From NCBI GenBank assembly GCA_949152475.1, contig OX424562.1, positions 25,916,209-25,980,208 of the forward strand: 64,000 bases of DNA, written 5' to 3'. The notes under the pieces were generated by a model. The model did no database searches and had not been told where the DNA came from. It saw only the letters and a list, made by a program, of their open reading frames with translations. The position numbers and the translations under genes are program-made. Below are positions 1-10,857 of this stretch, piece after piece; positions within the stretch are counted from its first letter, which is position 1, and each line of letters starts with the position of its first letter. The stretch comes from Terebella lapidaria (Eukaryota > Annelida > Polychaeta > Terebellida > Terebellidae).

Positions 1-330
1 ATATACATCACATAATTTTGTTCTCTATTGTTGTATACTGTTTGTGAAACAAACGCTAATGAGTTGACGAAAAATCCATAAAACCATCAAGGCCACGAGC
101 GCTATTTTGAAACCCATTTTAACAACTTTCGACCTTCTACTGGCTAGTTTCTCTTCCTTCCCCCACAAGGAACAGATAATGACATGGAAAAGTAATCTGT
201 CTCCATTTAGAATAATCTTTCACTGAGTATACATCAGATATATTTATCGGTTTCCCGTGAGAAATTACCTCACATCTGCCACCTGGGGTAGAACTTTGAA
301 TACAACGGGAACTAATAACATGTGAATGGG
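1..330. repeat. interspersed repeat, copy 1
   Basis: This stretch aligns by eye with 4660-4915 in the same orientation. Shared blocks include the phrase around GACATGGAAAAGTAATCTGT, followed in both by a run ending in TCTGCCACCTG. I see no open frame or terminal repeats, so the family is unidentified. The window edge cuts this copy. Confidence 0.6.
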
Positions 331-785
331 AGCCAATGTGAGGGGAATATTACAGGTAGCATCATCGGTGTCACACTGCCATAGCAGAGCTATATTTTGA
401 TCGAGAGAAGTGCAGAAATGAGCCACCGTAGATAATGCAGTTCACTAATATTTTAACAAATCATATGCAAGGGGAAAATACTAGCATTCAGAGTGAAACT
501 TTTTATTTTTCACATGTAGGAACCTTGATAAAATATGAAAGTGGACAAGCTACGGGAGCATATTCCAACTTCGACATTAGCCTATGACAGTTATCCTAAT
601 AACTGTATAATCTTTCAGACTTTCTTCTTGTCACAAAACTAGTTACAGACCTAGCTAACATTTGAGCCCCACTTACATGACAACCCAACTGACAGGAATT
701 TACCATGCCCTACAAAGTCAGTTAGGGCCTACAAGTTAAGGATTGATTGCATGTGATCGTCATGAACCTGGCATTGACCAGCTGT
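331..785. other. no gene seen
   Basis: AT-rich sequence without a convincing open frame, RNA gene or repeat partner that I could find elsewhere in the window. Confidence 0.5.
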
Positions 786-1411
786 CCATTCACTTATAAT
801 GTAAATATAAAGGTAACAAATTCATGAATTTACACACTTCCAATCAACGTGAAACTTTGCCTTTCTGATTGTTAGCCATCAAGGATTACTAACCGAGACT
901 CTGTTTCTCACTAAGCAATGTTAAATTTGTTAAAATCATCGTTTTCATATGTCATTTTCCGACCTATTTCTCAATCTACAAAATACACTCACAACAGGGC
1001 GAGCGTAAGGATTATGCTGTGCAGCAAATAGCTAGTGAGGCCAGTAAAACTCACAGGTGATATGCACTCGGGTGCACCGAGGTGTTTGGGATTATGAATG
1101 TTCAGCTCATTGTATTCATCTCACAGAAAGTATAGCCCTATATATTCTCATTTTTTTTGACGACAACAAGGAATGAATATATGCAACAGCCAGTGCTTGT
1201 CAAACAGAACACTCGAATCTTCGTTTTGGTGAAACGTATAAAATTATTTATCTAATCATCAAAATCCACAGCTTTCGTGATATCATTTATGAAACCATGT
1301 CTCGGTTAATCATCCCTGAGTATATGTGTGTGTGCTAGCCAAGTTTTAGGTCAGGGGATTGTATTGTTTTGGTGATTTTGTTACCTTTACTTTCACATTA
1401 TAAGTCAATGG
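786..1411. mobile_element. DNA transposon-like element with ~32-bp TIRs, copy A
   Basis: The left end (CCATTCACTTATAATGTAAA, then AAAGGTAACAAA) is an imperfect inverted match to the right end (TTTGTTACCTTTAC, then CACATTATAAGTCAATGG). A diverged second copy with the same ends and matching interior blocks lies at 24545-25285. No transposase frame is present, so this is a non-autonomous element. I could not assign a superfamily or a clear target-site duplication. Confidence 0.65.
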
Positions 1412-2169
1412 AAAAGTGCCTCAGTGCAGTCACTGGTAAGTTACGTGCAATCACACCTTAAAGAAACAACCTTCGAACTGATGGTATGTTATATTTTACT
1501 ATACTACTAGACAGGCAGTTACTACTAAATGGGCAGCTACATGTACGGTTAATGATAATTTACATTGCCCTCTTTGTGGTACGATATTATGGCCATGATC
1601 GGTATGGCATCGCAAGAAGTGGCACTTGTGAATGGGTGAAATCAGCGGCACAAACGTAATAGGCTATGGTCGGTGAATGGTTTCCATGATTAGTATTGAT
1701 GTAACACTAGCTATCGATTCAAGCCGATACCTTATCCTTGACTAACAACGTATCAAAGTAGAAGCGTCACAGCGTGACACGTAAACAGGATATTAGACTG
1801 ACAGACGCGGTGCATCCCATCCTATTTACTCATCGGAGCAAGTAACACATATTGATTATCATAGTCGACATCATAGGCTCTATCAACGGAATGTACAACA
1901 AGTATAACGCCATGTTTCTAGAAAAACATGGCAGAAAACCCGGCCCTTTTATGTGCACATGTTTTCCATGGAATCACAATACTGAATATCGAGTTCAAAT
2001 TGTAAGAAGATGTCCCATAAAACGTGATTACACAGTTTTATTTCCATATGAATAAGTCACACTAATATTTATACAGTTCAAATAGAAAGTCAGACAATCA
2101 GCCACATCAAAGTAACTGATGCGAGAAACTGTTACATCCTCAGCCAATTTATCTCCTCCAAGTCTATTT
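1412..2169. other. no gene seen
   Basis: Holds one 67-codon open frame (1852-2055) that resembles nothing I know and has no context supporting translation. Otherwise AT-rich intergenic sequence. Confidence 0.5.
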
Positions 2170-2737
2170 AAAGGCAACTTCATTTATCAGTGAAACCCGC
2201 TTTTTGGCTATAGTTTTGTTTTGGATCATCGTATCAAGCTGAAATTTTGTGTATCTTAATCATGTATCATGCCGTAATTTGTCCCCAAATTTCAGAATTT
2301 TATCTAAAATATTGAAGAAGTTGGCAATCCAACCCAATGTTAAATTTCAGCCTCTACATGGAATTTCAGAGACTGCATAAATCCCAACTTTTTTTCGATG
2401 TACGAGTTATATAGTTTTTCAAAATAAACATATCTAACTTAATATACATCAACTACGCATTCAGACTCCAAAATCAGCGCAATAGGTTCATTCTGTACGA
2501 GCATAAACACGATTAAAGCCATGAATTTGTTGGAATTTATTTGATCCTATTTGGACTGAAATTTAACATTGGGGTAGATTGCAAACTTTTTCATTTTTTG
2601 AGATAGAATTCTGAAATTTGGTGCAAAATTACGGGATGATACCCAATGAAGACACACCAAATTTCAAGTTGATCTGAATATCCAAAACAAACTACGGCCA
2701 AAAAGCGTGTTTCACTGATAGATGAATTTGACTTCAG
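2170..2737. mobile_element. long-TIR foldback element 1
   Basis: Two imperfect inverted arms of about 180 bp (2170-2352 and 2556-2737) surround a loop of about 200 bp. The outer part of each arm contains TATCAGTGAAAC and CGCTTTTTGGC in opposite orientation. The inner part carries a block (GTTGGCAATCCAACCCAATG on the left) that recurs in the foldback elements at 12.9-14.0 kb, so these belong to one extended family. No coding capacity. Confidence 0.75.
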
Positions 2738-3174
2738 ATGTACCGTATCCTTGTTAGATCGCCATGGCAGTACCCAGGTACCGGTCTTTGACCGTGAGTT
2801 TACTATCCGTCGGCAGCTCTGTTAAAAACATCCTACTGAATTCCAGTTCCATAAGTCTCCCCAGAACCTATCTTCCAGTTTAACACGCGGCATTACCAAT
2901 ATCCTCCAAACATATATAGGCACACGAAACGCCTTTATAATATTCTTAAGACTTTCCACAATCTAACCAGGTCTAAACCCTTCCCGTAGATATGCAAGAA
3001 AATTATCGATAGGGCATAACAGCCTATCAAGAATGATGAACAAAAACCAATTTCCACTCCCTTTAAATATTCATAAACAGGTGGCAGGATTTGATGAATA
3101 TGTGCAGGCCTATTACAATGAACAAATGTATAGTTCCTGCACACTAGGCCCATAGCTTGGCATATATACGATAT
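2738..3174. other. no gene seen
   Basis: No supported gene or repeat. A 72-codon minus-strand frame overlaps but has no recognisable content. Confidence 0.45.
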
Positions 3175-3352
3175 TGGGACTGAAACTTAACAGCATTGGG
3201 GTAGATTACCAGCTTTTTCAATTCTCGAGTTGGAAATCTAAAATTATGCAAGAATTTGCCGTATGATACCCAGATGAATATGCTAAGTTATAATATGATA
3301 TCATTTAGCATCGAAATAATATCAGTGAAAAACGAGTAAGAGAAAATCAGAG
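3175..3352. mobile_element. single arm of foldback family
   Basis: Matches the right arm of the foldback elements at 2556-2737 and 13510-13685: the shared phrases CATTGGGGTAGATTA, CTTTTTCAATT, TGATACCCAGATGAA and TTTAGCATCG appear in order. The opposite arm is not found upstream, so this is a solo arm or a deletion remnant. Confidence 0.6.
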
Positions 3353-4659
3353 TACATGTACAGTAGTACAATTACATTTCACAGAATACATCGAAGCCCG
3401 CACAATAGCGCGCAACGTATGACCACCGTGGGATCGCTCGTTGCCCATTCAACTTGCCACGAATATAGTAGTAGTCCTACCGGGCGTCATGCCGGACAAA
3501 TATCCGTAGACCATGTAGACGTATAGGGCCGTGTATTCCCCTCCCTGTAGGATGCCGTGTTTCGAGCGATATGCAGTGAGAATTGGGCGGGGGGGGGGGG
3601 GGGAGGGGCAGGGAGGTATCAGGAGTTGGATATGCGGGCAGCCGACTGAGCCAAGCCATTGAAGCCAGAGTGTACACTCTCTTGCGGATCGGAATTTAAG
3701 GGGCCTACTCTGCCTACTCTCCGCCTAGATTCATAGACCTCATACACATGCACATGCGCTGCGACAATTAGTCCCTGGTCGTCTCGAGAGAAATAGCTTA
3801 ATATTAGCTCAACACAGTCGAAATAATTCGGAATGAGTATCTAAAACTATTGTCTAAAATGCTTAAAAGTAATTCGTCCTTGTTAACCGCTGCAATACAA
3901 CATATTTCTAGTGGTTACTTCTTGGCGTAGTAATATAAGTAATTACAGTAATTACAACCACACAATTGGAGCGGTCATACTTTGCGAGTTCTAAGATAAC
4001 TGGCAGGAGAATCGGTAATTGCACTTGCGCATTCGACATGCGATCTAATTTAAAACATCAGTTTCCATTGTCATATGATGATTGTTGTTTGAAGAATTAT
4101 TATTAGCAATGCTTTTGTATCAGATTAACAGAATATATCGGCTTCTATTTCAAATTCGCGAAACCAACACCAGTGTATGCTGAATGTAAGAGAGTCGTCT
4201 GGTGAAGTCGGAAGACAGGAAATACATGGGATGAGGTCAACGACAATCACATATACCCGGCCCTGAGGGGCCGGGAATGATGTCACACGCACCAATTTTG
4301 ATACTGATATTCCTGTTTGTCACTCATTCATGTCCAAATCAATAATGTATTCATTGGGATTGAATTTCGTTTGTCATAATGTTACTTGCATAATGTACTC
4401 CACATCGTTACCTTCATTTTCCCCTGTATGTACTTTTGTTTCTTGTCATCTTTGTAGTCTTACTCACTTTAGTCAAGGAATCCTACTCACTCAGTCAATA
4501 ACTACTCAATCAGAAATGTATCATTATTTGTGTTGTTTGGGATTCCATCGCTCGTTTTCCGTTCACCAATTGTTTGTTTTGCATAATTCATCATCTAGTC
4601 TTATTGCATAGTTGTACCTCTGGTGAATAGAATTTTACTGAATTGGCTCAACAATTGGG
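3353..4659. other. no gene seen; 15-bp G run
   Basis: Contains a homopolymer of 15 G at 3589-3603 in a short GC-rich patch, a small hairpin (CCGGCCCTGAGGGGCCGG, 4257-4274), and a 93-codon plus-strand frame at 4330-4611 with no recognisable domain. I do not support a gene here. Confidence 0.5.
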
Positions 4660-4915
4660 TTGAGCTCAACAAAAGGTCACCGAGTCCTCGAGTGCTATTT
4701 TAAAATCCAGTTCAACAACTTTCAGGTTTTTTTGCTGGCTAGTTTGCTCTCATTCCCGTGAGGACCAGTGATGGTGACATGGAAAAGTAATCTGTCACTG
4801 GGAGAACAATCTGTCACTGAGGCTGTATCACAAAACTTTTTTTTGGTTTCACGTGAGAAGTGACCTTGGCTCTGCCACCTGTGGAAATACTTGGGATATA
4901 ACGAAAACGAAGACG
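4660..4915. repeat. interspersed repeat, copy 2
   Basis: Direct-orientation partner of 1-330, with the GACATGGAAAAGTAATCTGT block at the equivalent place. Divergence is substantial, so this is an old repeat family without visible termini. Confidence 0.6.
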
Positions 4916-5403
4916 GTGTTAATGCTAGGCTAAGTGAAAGGTATGACTGTGTGTTAATGAGTCGATGTACCTCATTCGGATCTGGCTAATCGTTATAGAA
5001 CTAGCAATACGTTAGGCTTAGACATAGAAGTTATTTTTTTTCACAGATATCCGCTTTTTCTGCCCAACATTCCTCTTGCCATAGCTATGCAGCCATCGGT
5101 GTTCCGATTTGCCTGAGTCAAATATCAGCAGAAATTGTTGCATTATGATTTGTTTGAAATTTCAAAACAGCGAAACAACTCTGGGTGGACCCACTTGTGT
5201 GCTCTAGCCTCCAAAAGCATCTAGCTTTCCTTGTTCCCACTGTTTGACGCTTATTTTGCGCCCAGATGAACGACAGATGGCAGCTTGCATAATCAGACAT
5301 ACACATTGGTTGCTTTGCTGTATATTAGTCAACATGAGACACAATAACGAATTTTCACCTGAAGTCACATGTTCTGATTGCACAAGATTTTTTGGGGGGC
5401 ACG

Positions 5404-5767
5404 ACATGGAAGAGCAAAGCGTTCATCACTGCTGAAAAACTCGTTGAAGAACATGGTATGAGCCGAAAATCCAGCTAACAAGGGGGATCTTCGAAAAAGT
5501 CATCTAGCAGTGGACCACCAACGGGGCGTCCTGGTAGGCCCAAATCAACGACCAAGCGAGCGAGTGTAGGACTCCGTTTGTACACCGGGACATCTAGGGA
5601 CAACTCATTGTCGTTCAAATAAGTGAAATCACCGTAGGGAGATGACACCAACCTTACTTTACACTTATGCACAAGTTACACTTACCAAGAAACGCTCAGC
5701 GAGATCGCCAGTGTGATGTTCCCAAATGGCAGAAACGGTGCTTTAGAAGCAATATCAAAGTCAACAG
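5404..5767 (+). pseudogene. degenerate exon of a GRPGRP-type transposon/domesticated gene
   Basis: One plus-strand frame, interrupted by at least three stops, reads as a protein with the segment AEKLVEEHGMSRKSS, a Ser-rich linker, PTGRPGRPKS, and later LSEIASVMFPNGRNGAL. It ends at CAG followed by GTATT, a plausible 5' splice site at 5767/5768. Proteins with this layout (an RPGRPK hinge, then a short domain ending FPNG) are, as I recall, common lineage-specific families in marine invertebrates, often multicopy. The stops make this copy non-functional. Function unknown; the family assignment is from memory of its look, not a search. Confidence 0.4.
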
Positions 5768-5808
<41 letters not shown>

Positions 5809-5810
5809 GG
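5768..5810. repeat. (ATT)n microsatellite
   Basis: Uninterrupted ATT trinucleotide run of about 13 units directly after the putative splice donor of the degenerate exon. It generates the poly-Asn and poly-Ile frames on the minus strand, which are not genes. Confidence 0.95.
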
Positions 5811-6179
5811 TGTTCTTGTTATTATTTGTTGGAGTAAAACTTGACGTTGACGGGCCATCTTTCTTTCGGAGTCGTCTCTCCGGCAATGACAGAGAAGGGT
5901 GACTCTGTCTCCAAGAGCCATAAGGCCTAGGTTTTCCTGGGGCATATTTCACAAAGAATCTGAATCAACTTTCGCTGACTGAAATAGGAGTTAGCCTACT
6001 ATCTACCATGCGAAATACCGAGCTTAGTCGGCTGAATTAGATTTAGATTTTTTTTTGTGAAATAGGCCTCAGGTCTTTGTGACAAAATTATTACTGAGAA
6101 ACTCGTTAACTTAATCAATTGCTTTTCTGTTCAACTAGTCAACTCTTATATAACCAATACTGAAGTTGCTGCCAGTTTT
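5811..6179. other. no gene seen
   Basis: No supported feature. May be the continuing intron and degraded flank of the upstream pseudogene. Confidence 0.4.
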
Positions 6180-6249
6180 GGCCCATGTAGCGCAGCTTAC
6201 TATTTCTTCTAAATTCAATTAAGATTAAAAATGTGCCAGAAGGATTAAA
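6180..6249. repeat. repeat flank interrupted by two insertions
   Basis: Together with 8071-8187 this matches the uninterrupted stretch at about 10310-10440. The block ending AATGTGCCAGAAGGATTAAA is the left part, and TATGGTATACATTCAGTAGG (8071 on) is the right part. In this copy the foldback element (6250-7306) and the solo LTR (7318-8070) were inserted between the two parts. Confidence 0.7.
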
Positions 6250-7306
6250 TACGGAAGCCCAGATAGGACATTTGCCCCATAAGTTAAGTTCGCCTCGGCG
6301 AACTACTAACTCGCCTCGGCGAAATACTAACTCGCCTCGGCGAACTGCTAACTCGCCTCGGCGAAATACTAACTCGCCTCGGCGAACTGCTAACTCGCCT
6401 CGGCGAACTACTAACTCGCCTCGGCGAACTGCTAACTCGCCTCGGCGAAATACTAACTGGTCTCTTATCAACCAACTGTTAACTCGCCTCGGCCAATTGT
6501 TATCTCGCCTCGGCCAATTGTTATCTCGCCTCGGCGAACTGCTAACTCGCCTCGGCGAACTGCTAACTCGCCTCGGCGAATTGTTATCTCGCCTCGGCGA
6601 ACTGTTATCTCGCCTCGGCCAATTGTTATCTCGCCTCGGCGAACTGCTAACTCGCCTCGGCGAACTGCTAACTCGCCTCGGCCAACTGTTATCTCGCCTC
6701 GGCGAACTGTTATCTCGCCTCGGCGAACTGTTATCTCGCCTCGGCCAACTGTTATCTCGCCTCGGCGAACTGTTATCTCGCCTCGGCCAACTGTTATCTC
6801 GCCTCGGCGAACTGTTATCTCGCCTCGGCGAACTGTTATCTCGCCTCGGCCATTTGTTATCTCGCCTCGGCGAACTGTTAACTCGCCTCGGCGAACTGCT
6901 AACTCGCCTCGGCCAACTACTAAAATGCCAGTTGTGTAACACACCTAAATGGCAACCACAGTTCGCCGAGGCGAGTTAGCAGTTCGCCGAGGCGAATTAA
7001 CAGTTCGCCGAGGCGAGTTAACAGTTCGCCGAGGCCAACTACTAAGTTGCCAGTTATGTAATCCTTACAAACGGCGAGTTAGCAGTTCGCCGAGGCGAGA
7101 TAACAGTTCGCCGAGGCGAGATAACAGTTCGCCGAGGCGAGATAACAGTTCGCCGAGGCGAGATAACAGTTCGCCGAGGCGAGTTAGCAGTTCGCCGAGG
7201 CGAGTTAGCAGTTCGCCGAGGCGAGTTAGCAGTTCGCCGAGGCGAGATAACAGTTCGCCGAGGCGAGATAAACTATCGGGGCAAATGTCCTATCTGGGCT
7301 TCCGTA
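6250..7306. mobile_element. foldback element with arms of tandem 21-bp units
   Basis: A perfect 29-bp terminal inverted repeat (6250-6278 and 7278-7306, starting TACGGAAGCCCAGATAGGAC) bounds the element. The left arm (about 6290-6925) is some 30 tandem 21-bp units, each with the self-complementary core CGCCTCGGCG. The right arm (about 6960-7045 and 7073-7270) has about 14 units in inverse orientation. Because 21 is a multiple of three, open frames of up to 267 codons run through both strands; these are repeat artefacts. This is the architecture of Foldback-type or other non-autonomous DNA elements. A TA duplication at the ends is possible. Confidence 0.85.
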
Positions 7307-7317
7307 ATACAATATGG

Positions 7318-8070
7318 TGTGGCGATTTTGCCCTAAGCACGCGGCAGGTGATTGTAAATATATATGCCATTTATGTGGCCTTTTCGTACTTGGCCTTGTT
7401 TTGACACGCTCCGTTCGAGCGTGCGTTGCCACGGCGACGCATTGTACTTTACGCTCCAGTAAACTATAACAATGGATCGATTAGACCTCGCGTGCGTCCT
7501 ACAGCTTGTGGTGTATTATATATACACTGGAAGCGACTCGATCGAGGAGATTGTCCGAGAGAGAGTAACTGGGACGCACACGAGGCTCGCCATGAGCTTT
7601 GTGTTCCCTAGTTGTGAGTAGTGGGCTCCTAGAGCCCTGGGGACGATTTCCATGGGGAGGCCCGGGCTGGGAGAGACAAGTTGCTGACTCGGGGGCGTAA
7701 GCCCCGTGGATCGCCAGTTCTCTCCCTTCCCGGGACGTGTGACATAGGCTCTGGCCAGCATGTTGGACTGTACGGGGTTCCGTCCCCGAGGCAGACCGCG
7801 GCTCGCCAGGCCCCGCCAGTTAACACCGTGGTGATGAACCAGTTTCTGAACGGTGTCCGTAGGCCTGGGAGTGTCGGGTGGGCTGTTACCTGGTTACCGT
7901 TAATGCTGAAGTAGTTACCGTGTCCGCAGCGACCTCCGGTGAGCGGCCCCGCCGCAAGGATCCGGAATAGCGGATGCGCGTCCGCAAGGACTCGGATGAG
8001 AGAGGACTATCCTCGAGGATCCCGAAGAGTGGACGGTAGTCAACTTTACACGGTAGTCAATAACTTTACA
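7318..8070. mobile_element. solo LTR, copy 1 (753 bp)
   Basis: Begins TGTGGCGATTTTGCCC and ends with AATAACTTTACA, so it has TG...CA termini, and it is flanked on both sides by TATGG (7313-7317 and 8071-8075). Two relatives in opposite orientation lie at 30612-31347 and 29787-30491. A TATA-like stretch (7518-7530) sits inside. GC content is well above the surroundings. No internal retrotransposon region is attached, so this is a solo LTR. Superfamily cannot be told from the LTR, and its transcriptional orientation is undetermined. Confidence 0.8.
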
Positions 8071-8187
8071 TATGGTATACATTCAGTAGGTGAGTATAGT
8101 ATTAACAGAGTAAGGTGCGCTCCTTGGCCGTTTTTCCGTGATACATTCATTAACAGTCTCTTATTGTCTCCCCGCAGGGGAGACTTC
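8071..8187. repeat. right part of interrupted repeat
   Basis: Continuation of the repeat split by the foldback element and the LTR; it aligns with 10375-10435 (ATACATTCAG, then GTGAGTA, then AGAGTAA). Confidence 0.6.
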
Positions 8188-8191
8188 TTAA

Positions 8192-8712
8192 AGCTGCTGC
8201 CTTCGAATGTATGCAATATTTTTTTCAAAACCATTTAAAAAAAAAAACACACATTCAATGCCATAAAACAAAAGATGTGCTCAATGATTTTGACCATTAC
8301 AGTCCGTCCGAGTTGTCTATTTATCCATTTTAGTGCCCTTTTTGTAAATAAACAAACGAAGTGTATCCATCAAACCCGAATGTAAACGAATGCACAAAGC
8401 GCGCTTAAAAGTCCACATCGAGTACATGTTCCAGTTCGTATGTGCATATATAGTGTAGTTATGAGAAAATAATCAGTGATATACCATGATGTGCGTGGAA
8501 TTGTCAATCTATCTTGCACTTCTATGCTTTGTTTACATCTGTGCGTGATGGATACAGTTCCTGTATTTACGCGAGAATCGCCTGTTCAAATGATCAAAAT
8601 TTCCCAGAGGACTGGTTATTTTTATGTGAGTATGTTTCATCCAGTTAGTTTAGCATGTTTAATATGAAATATAGTTTTCAAAAAATATTGACTGGTTTCG
8701 AAGGCAGCTGCT
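8192..8712. mobile_element. TTAA-flanked MITE, copy 1 (521 bp)
   Basis: Ends AGCTGCTGCCTTCGAA and TTCGAAGGCAGCTGCT form the tips of imperfect inverted repeats of about 45 bp that continue with an AATATTTTTT / AAAAAATATT block. TTAA flanks both sides (8188-8191, 8713-8716). Two more copies are at 18357-18898 and 18903-19421. TTAA target sites are typical of piggyBac and some other superfamilies; the ends are not canonical piggyBac CCC ends, so the superfamily is inferred only. Confidence 0.8.
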
Positions 8713-8716
8713 TTAA

Positions 8717-9420
8717 ACGCTCTCAGAGATTCCCATGGGGGAAACACTCTGCGACTGGGGAGAAAACCTGCTGTCGAAGAGAAAATACTTGAAACGTTTG
8801 TTTCACAATGTTGGACGTAAACAATTCAGTTAATTGATATAATCTGACGAATATTTCCCTGGAATGGAGCAAATTTCTCGTCATTATCGCCGCTTTTCGG
8901 AAATATTTGCGTGCCCGTGGGATTTGAGAGTACATACATCAACACGGTGTGCATTCAGTCAACTGGGTATCACATTCGTACCTATATTGTCAACTTATTG
9001 TTTTAGTGGGCGTATTCGATCAAGGATTACTATTCCTACGAACAACCAATCCCTTTACACCGGTAATCGTCCGGCATGGACATCGTATATAGATCTATGC
9101 GCACGAAATTGAATTAACAGAGACTTAACAGTTCTTGAAAGGAACGTGCTTTTGGCTTCTTATCCGGGGAGATCTGGTGCTCTGCACCAGGTATGATTAT
9201 TGTAACAACTTAAATATCCAAGTGTACAACTGACGAGTACGCGTGCACAAGCTTCTATACATCTATGTGAAAGATCGTATATGGTTGGCCAATGGGGTCA
9301 TATACCCAAAAATGACTACGGCTTGGCCAACCATAAACGCGGTTGTCCGAGTGCTGCATACTCATGGGGGAAATCTAATCGAAATCCCCGCCTGCAACCT
9401 GCAGCCATGCCACAAACGCT
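8717..9420. other. no gene seen; short hairpin at ~9280-9336
   Basis: No supported gene. A stem of about 12 bp (TATGGTTGGCCAA ... TTGGCCAACCATA) encloses about 30 bp near 9280-9336. Confidence 0.45.
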
Positions 9421-9767
9421 AACGCTCGAAAGGTGTCTAATGTACGATCAATACCGCGGACGCTCTCTAAAGCCTAAAACACACCGGACGCGTGCGTCAA
9501 GCGTCAGGCGAGCGTCACGCGTGCGCAAAAAATGGAACAGCTTCAATACAGTGTCTTAAAACACACTACCGCGAGCGTCACGCGGCTGGCGTCAAGCGTG
9601 CGTCGCGCGGGCGTTCTGGATCGCTCCTTGAGCGATTTTTTACGCTCGACGCGTACAGGCGCTTCAGGAATTCCTGTTTTATGACGTCACACATAGCGGC
9701 CTGGATGGGATTCCCTGGAATTTTAATGACCACATGCTTTCATCTAGGTCAACAAGAAGCGAGTGCC
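9421..9767 (+). promoter_or_regulatory. CpG-rich stretch upstream of MADF exon
   Basis: A local GC/CpG-rich island with many CGCG, GCGTC and ACGCG repeats (9470-9660) in AT-rich surroundings, followed by a perfect CRE-type palindrome TGACGTCA at 9682-9689, about 80 bp before the MADF start codon. It could be the promoter or the terminal region of the PIF/Harbinger element. Inferred from composition and position only. Confidence 0.35.
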
Positions 9768-9939
9768 ATGCCGAAAAAAACGAAAGAAAAAAGTCGCCCG
9801 ATCGACATTGATCAACTGATTATAATTGTTCAGAGATATCCGTCCCTGTATGATTGTGAGAATGTCTCATACAGGGACACAGAGAAGAACAACAATATTT
9901 GGAGGACCATAGCGACTTCCATGAATGCTGAAATTACAG
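9768..9939 (+). pseudogene. MADF/Myb-like protein of a PIF/Harbinger element, exon 1 only
   Basis: From ATG at 9768 the frame encodes a basic start (MPKKTKEK) and then the first helices of a MADF (Myb/SANT-like) domain: LIIIVQRYPSLYDCEN, then a polar turn and NNNIWRTIATSMN with the conserved Trp. It ends at CAG followed by GTATCT, a good 5' splice site at 9939/9940. PIF/Harbinger transposons normally encode such a DNA-binding partner that helps the transposase reach the termini. Here a transposase fragment lies 0.9 kb away on the opposite strand, facing it. I could not find the next exon, so the gene is treated as a remnant. A host MADF gene fragment is the alternative. Confidence 0.6.
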
Positions 9940-10857
9940 GTATCTATGCAATGTATGAAGTACACACAGTACTGTTTGTGTGACCTAATTTGTAATATGA
10001 TGTTTGCATGTGTGAAAGAAGTTCTACATACCAGTTGTGGAAATGATATGCTGTATATATTGAGTAGAAGTCCAGTAGTCATTTATTTAATAATGGTTAA
10101 AGACAAATATATTGTGTATCAACACTGCCACGCCAGATAGGCCTAGCCACGGGAGTCTGTTTCATGTCTCACCACGTTTCTCATGGGCATTTTCCATTTT
10201 TTAAAAATGGCAGCCGTTTTGAAACAATTGCATAATAAAACAAAACTAAATATTATGTAGCAATACATACCTCCGCCACGCCAGATAGTCTCTCAATAAC
10301 GACTCCCAACATGTTGATAACTCTTTCTTCAAAATTCAACGAAGATTAAAAATGTGCAAGACGGATTAAATATGGCATACATTCAGTGGGTGAGTAGTAT
10401 TAAAAGAGTAAAGTGCGTTACATGGGCCAAACATGTTAGTTTAAACAAAATTTAATACGACAATACATGTATACTAGAATTATCTCCTATTGAGAAATAT
10501 CAACCCAAGATTGAAGGTGTGAAACTGGAAGTGACCAGGCTAGTATAAAGTAGACAATCGGAAATCAATGAATGATATCGTATAACGGCCATTACAAAAT
10601 TAACCATTTTTCCAATTATCGGTAATTTATATGCACATTTTCAGATATGTTTGCTCACAAACATTCTGCTCCATTTGATATTTCAAGTCGTGAAGCCAGC
10701 TGAGATTATTTCACATTAAAATGTACATAATATGTGGCTGTGTATTCACGAGGACATGCTCACAAAACAGATGAATCATTTGACAACCGAATTCACATCT
10801 GTTGTAGGCCAGAATGTCAATGTCAATGTAAGCTAATACACTCATACACTCATCTGG
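9940..10857. other. no gene seen between MADF exon and transposase
   Basis: Contains the uninterrupted version (about 10310-10440) of the repeat split at 6180-8187, and two copies of CCACGCCAGATAG (about 10128 and 10275). No second MADF exon was recognised. Confidence 0.5.

Noticed and set aside
5682-5952. Minus-strand frames with poly-Ile and poly-Asn
   Set aside because: Produced by the ATT microsatellite.
6139-6979. Open frames of 248 and 267 codons on both strands rich in SPRR and LLSRLGE repeats
   Set aside because: They read through the 21-bp tandem units; the period is a multiple of three, so all frames stay open by construction. No independent coding evidence.
6290-7270. CRISPR-like array
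   Set aside because: Units are contiguous 21-mers with no unique spacers, in a eukaryotic transposon setting.
7426-8045. Short GC-rich open frames as genes
   Set aside because: They lie inside a solo LTR and are not conserved in the other LTR copies.
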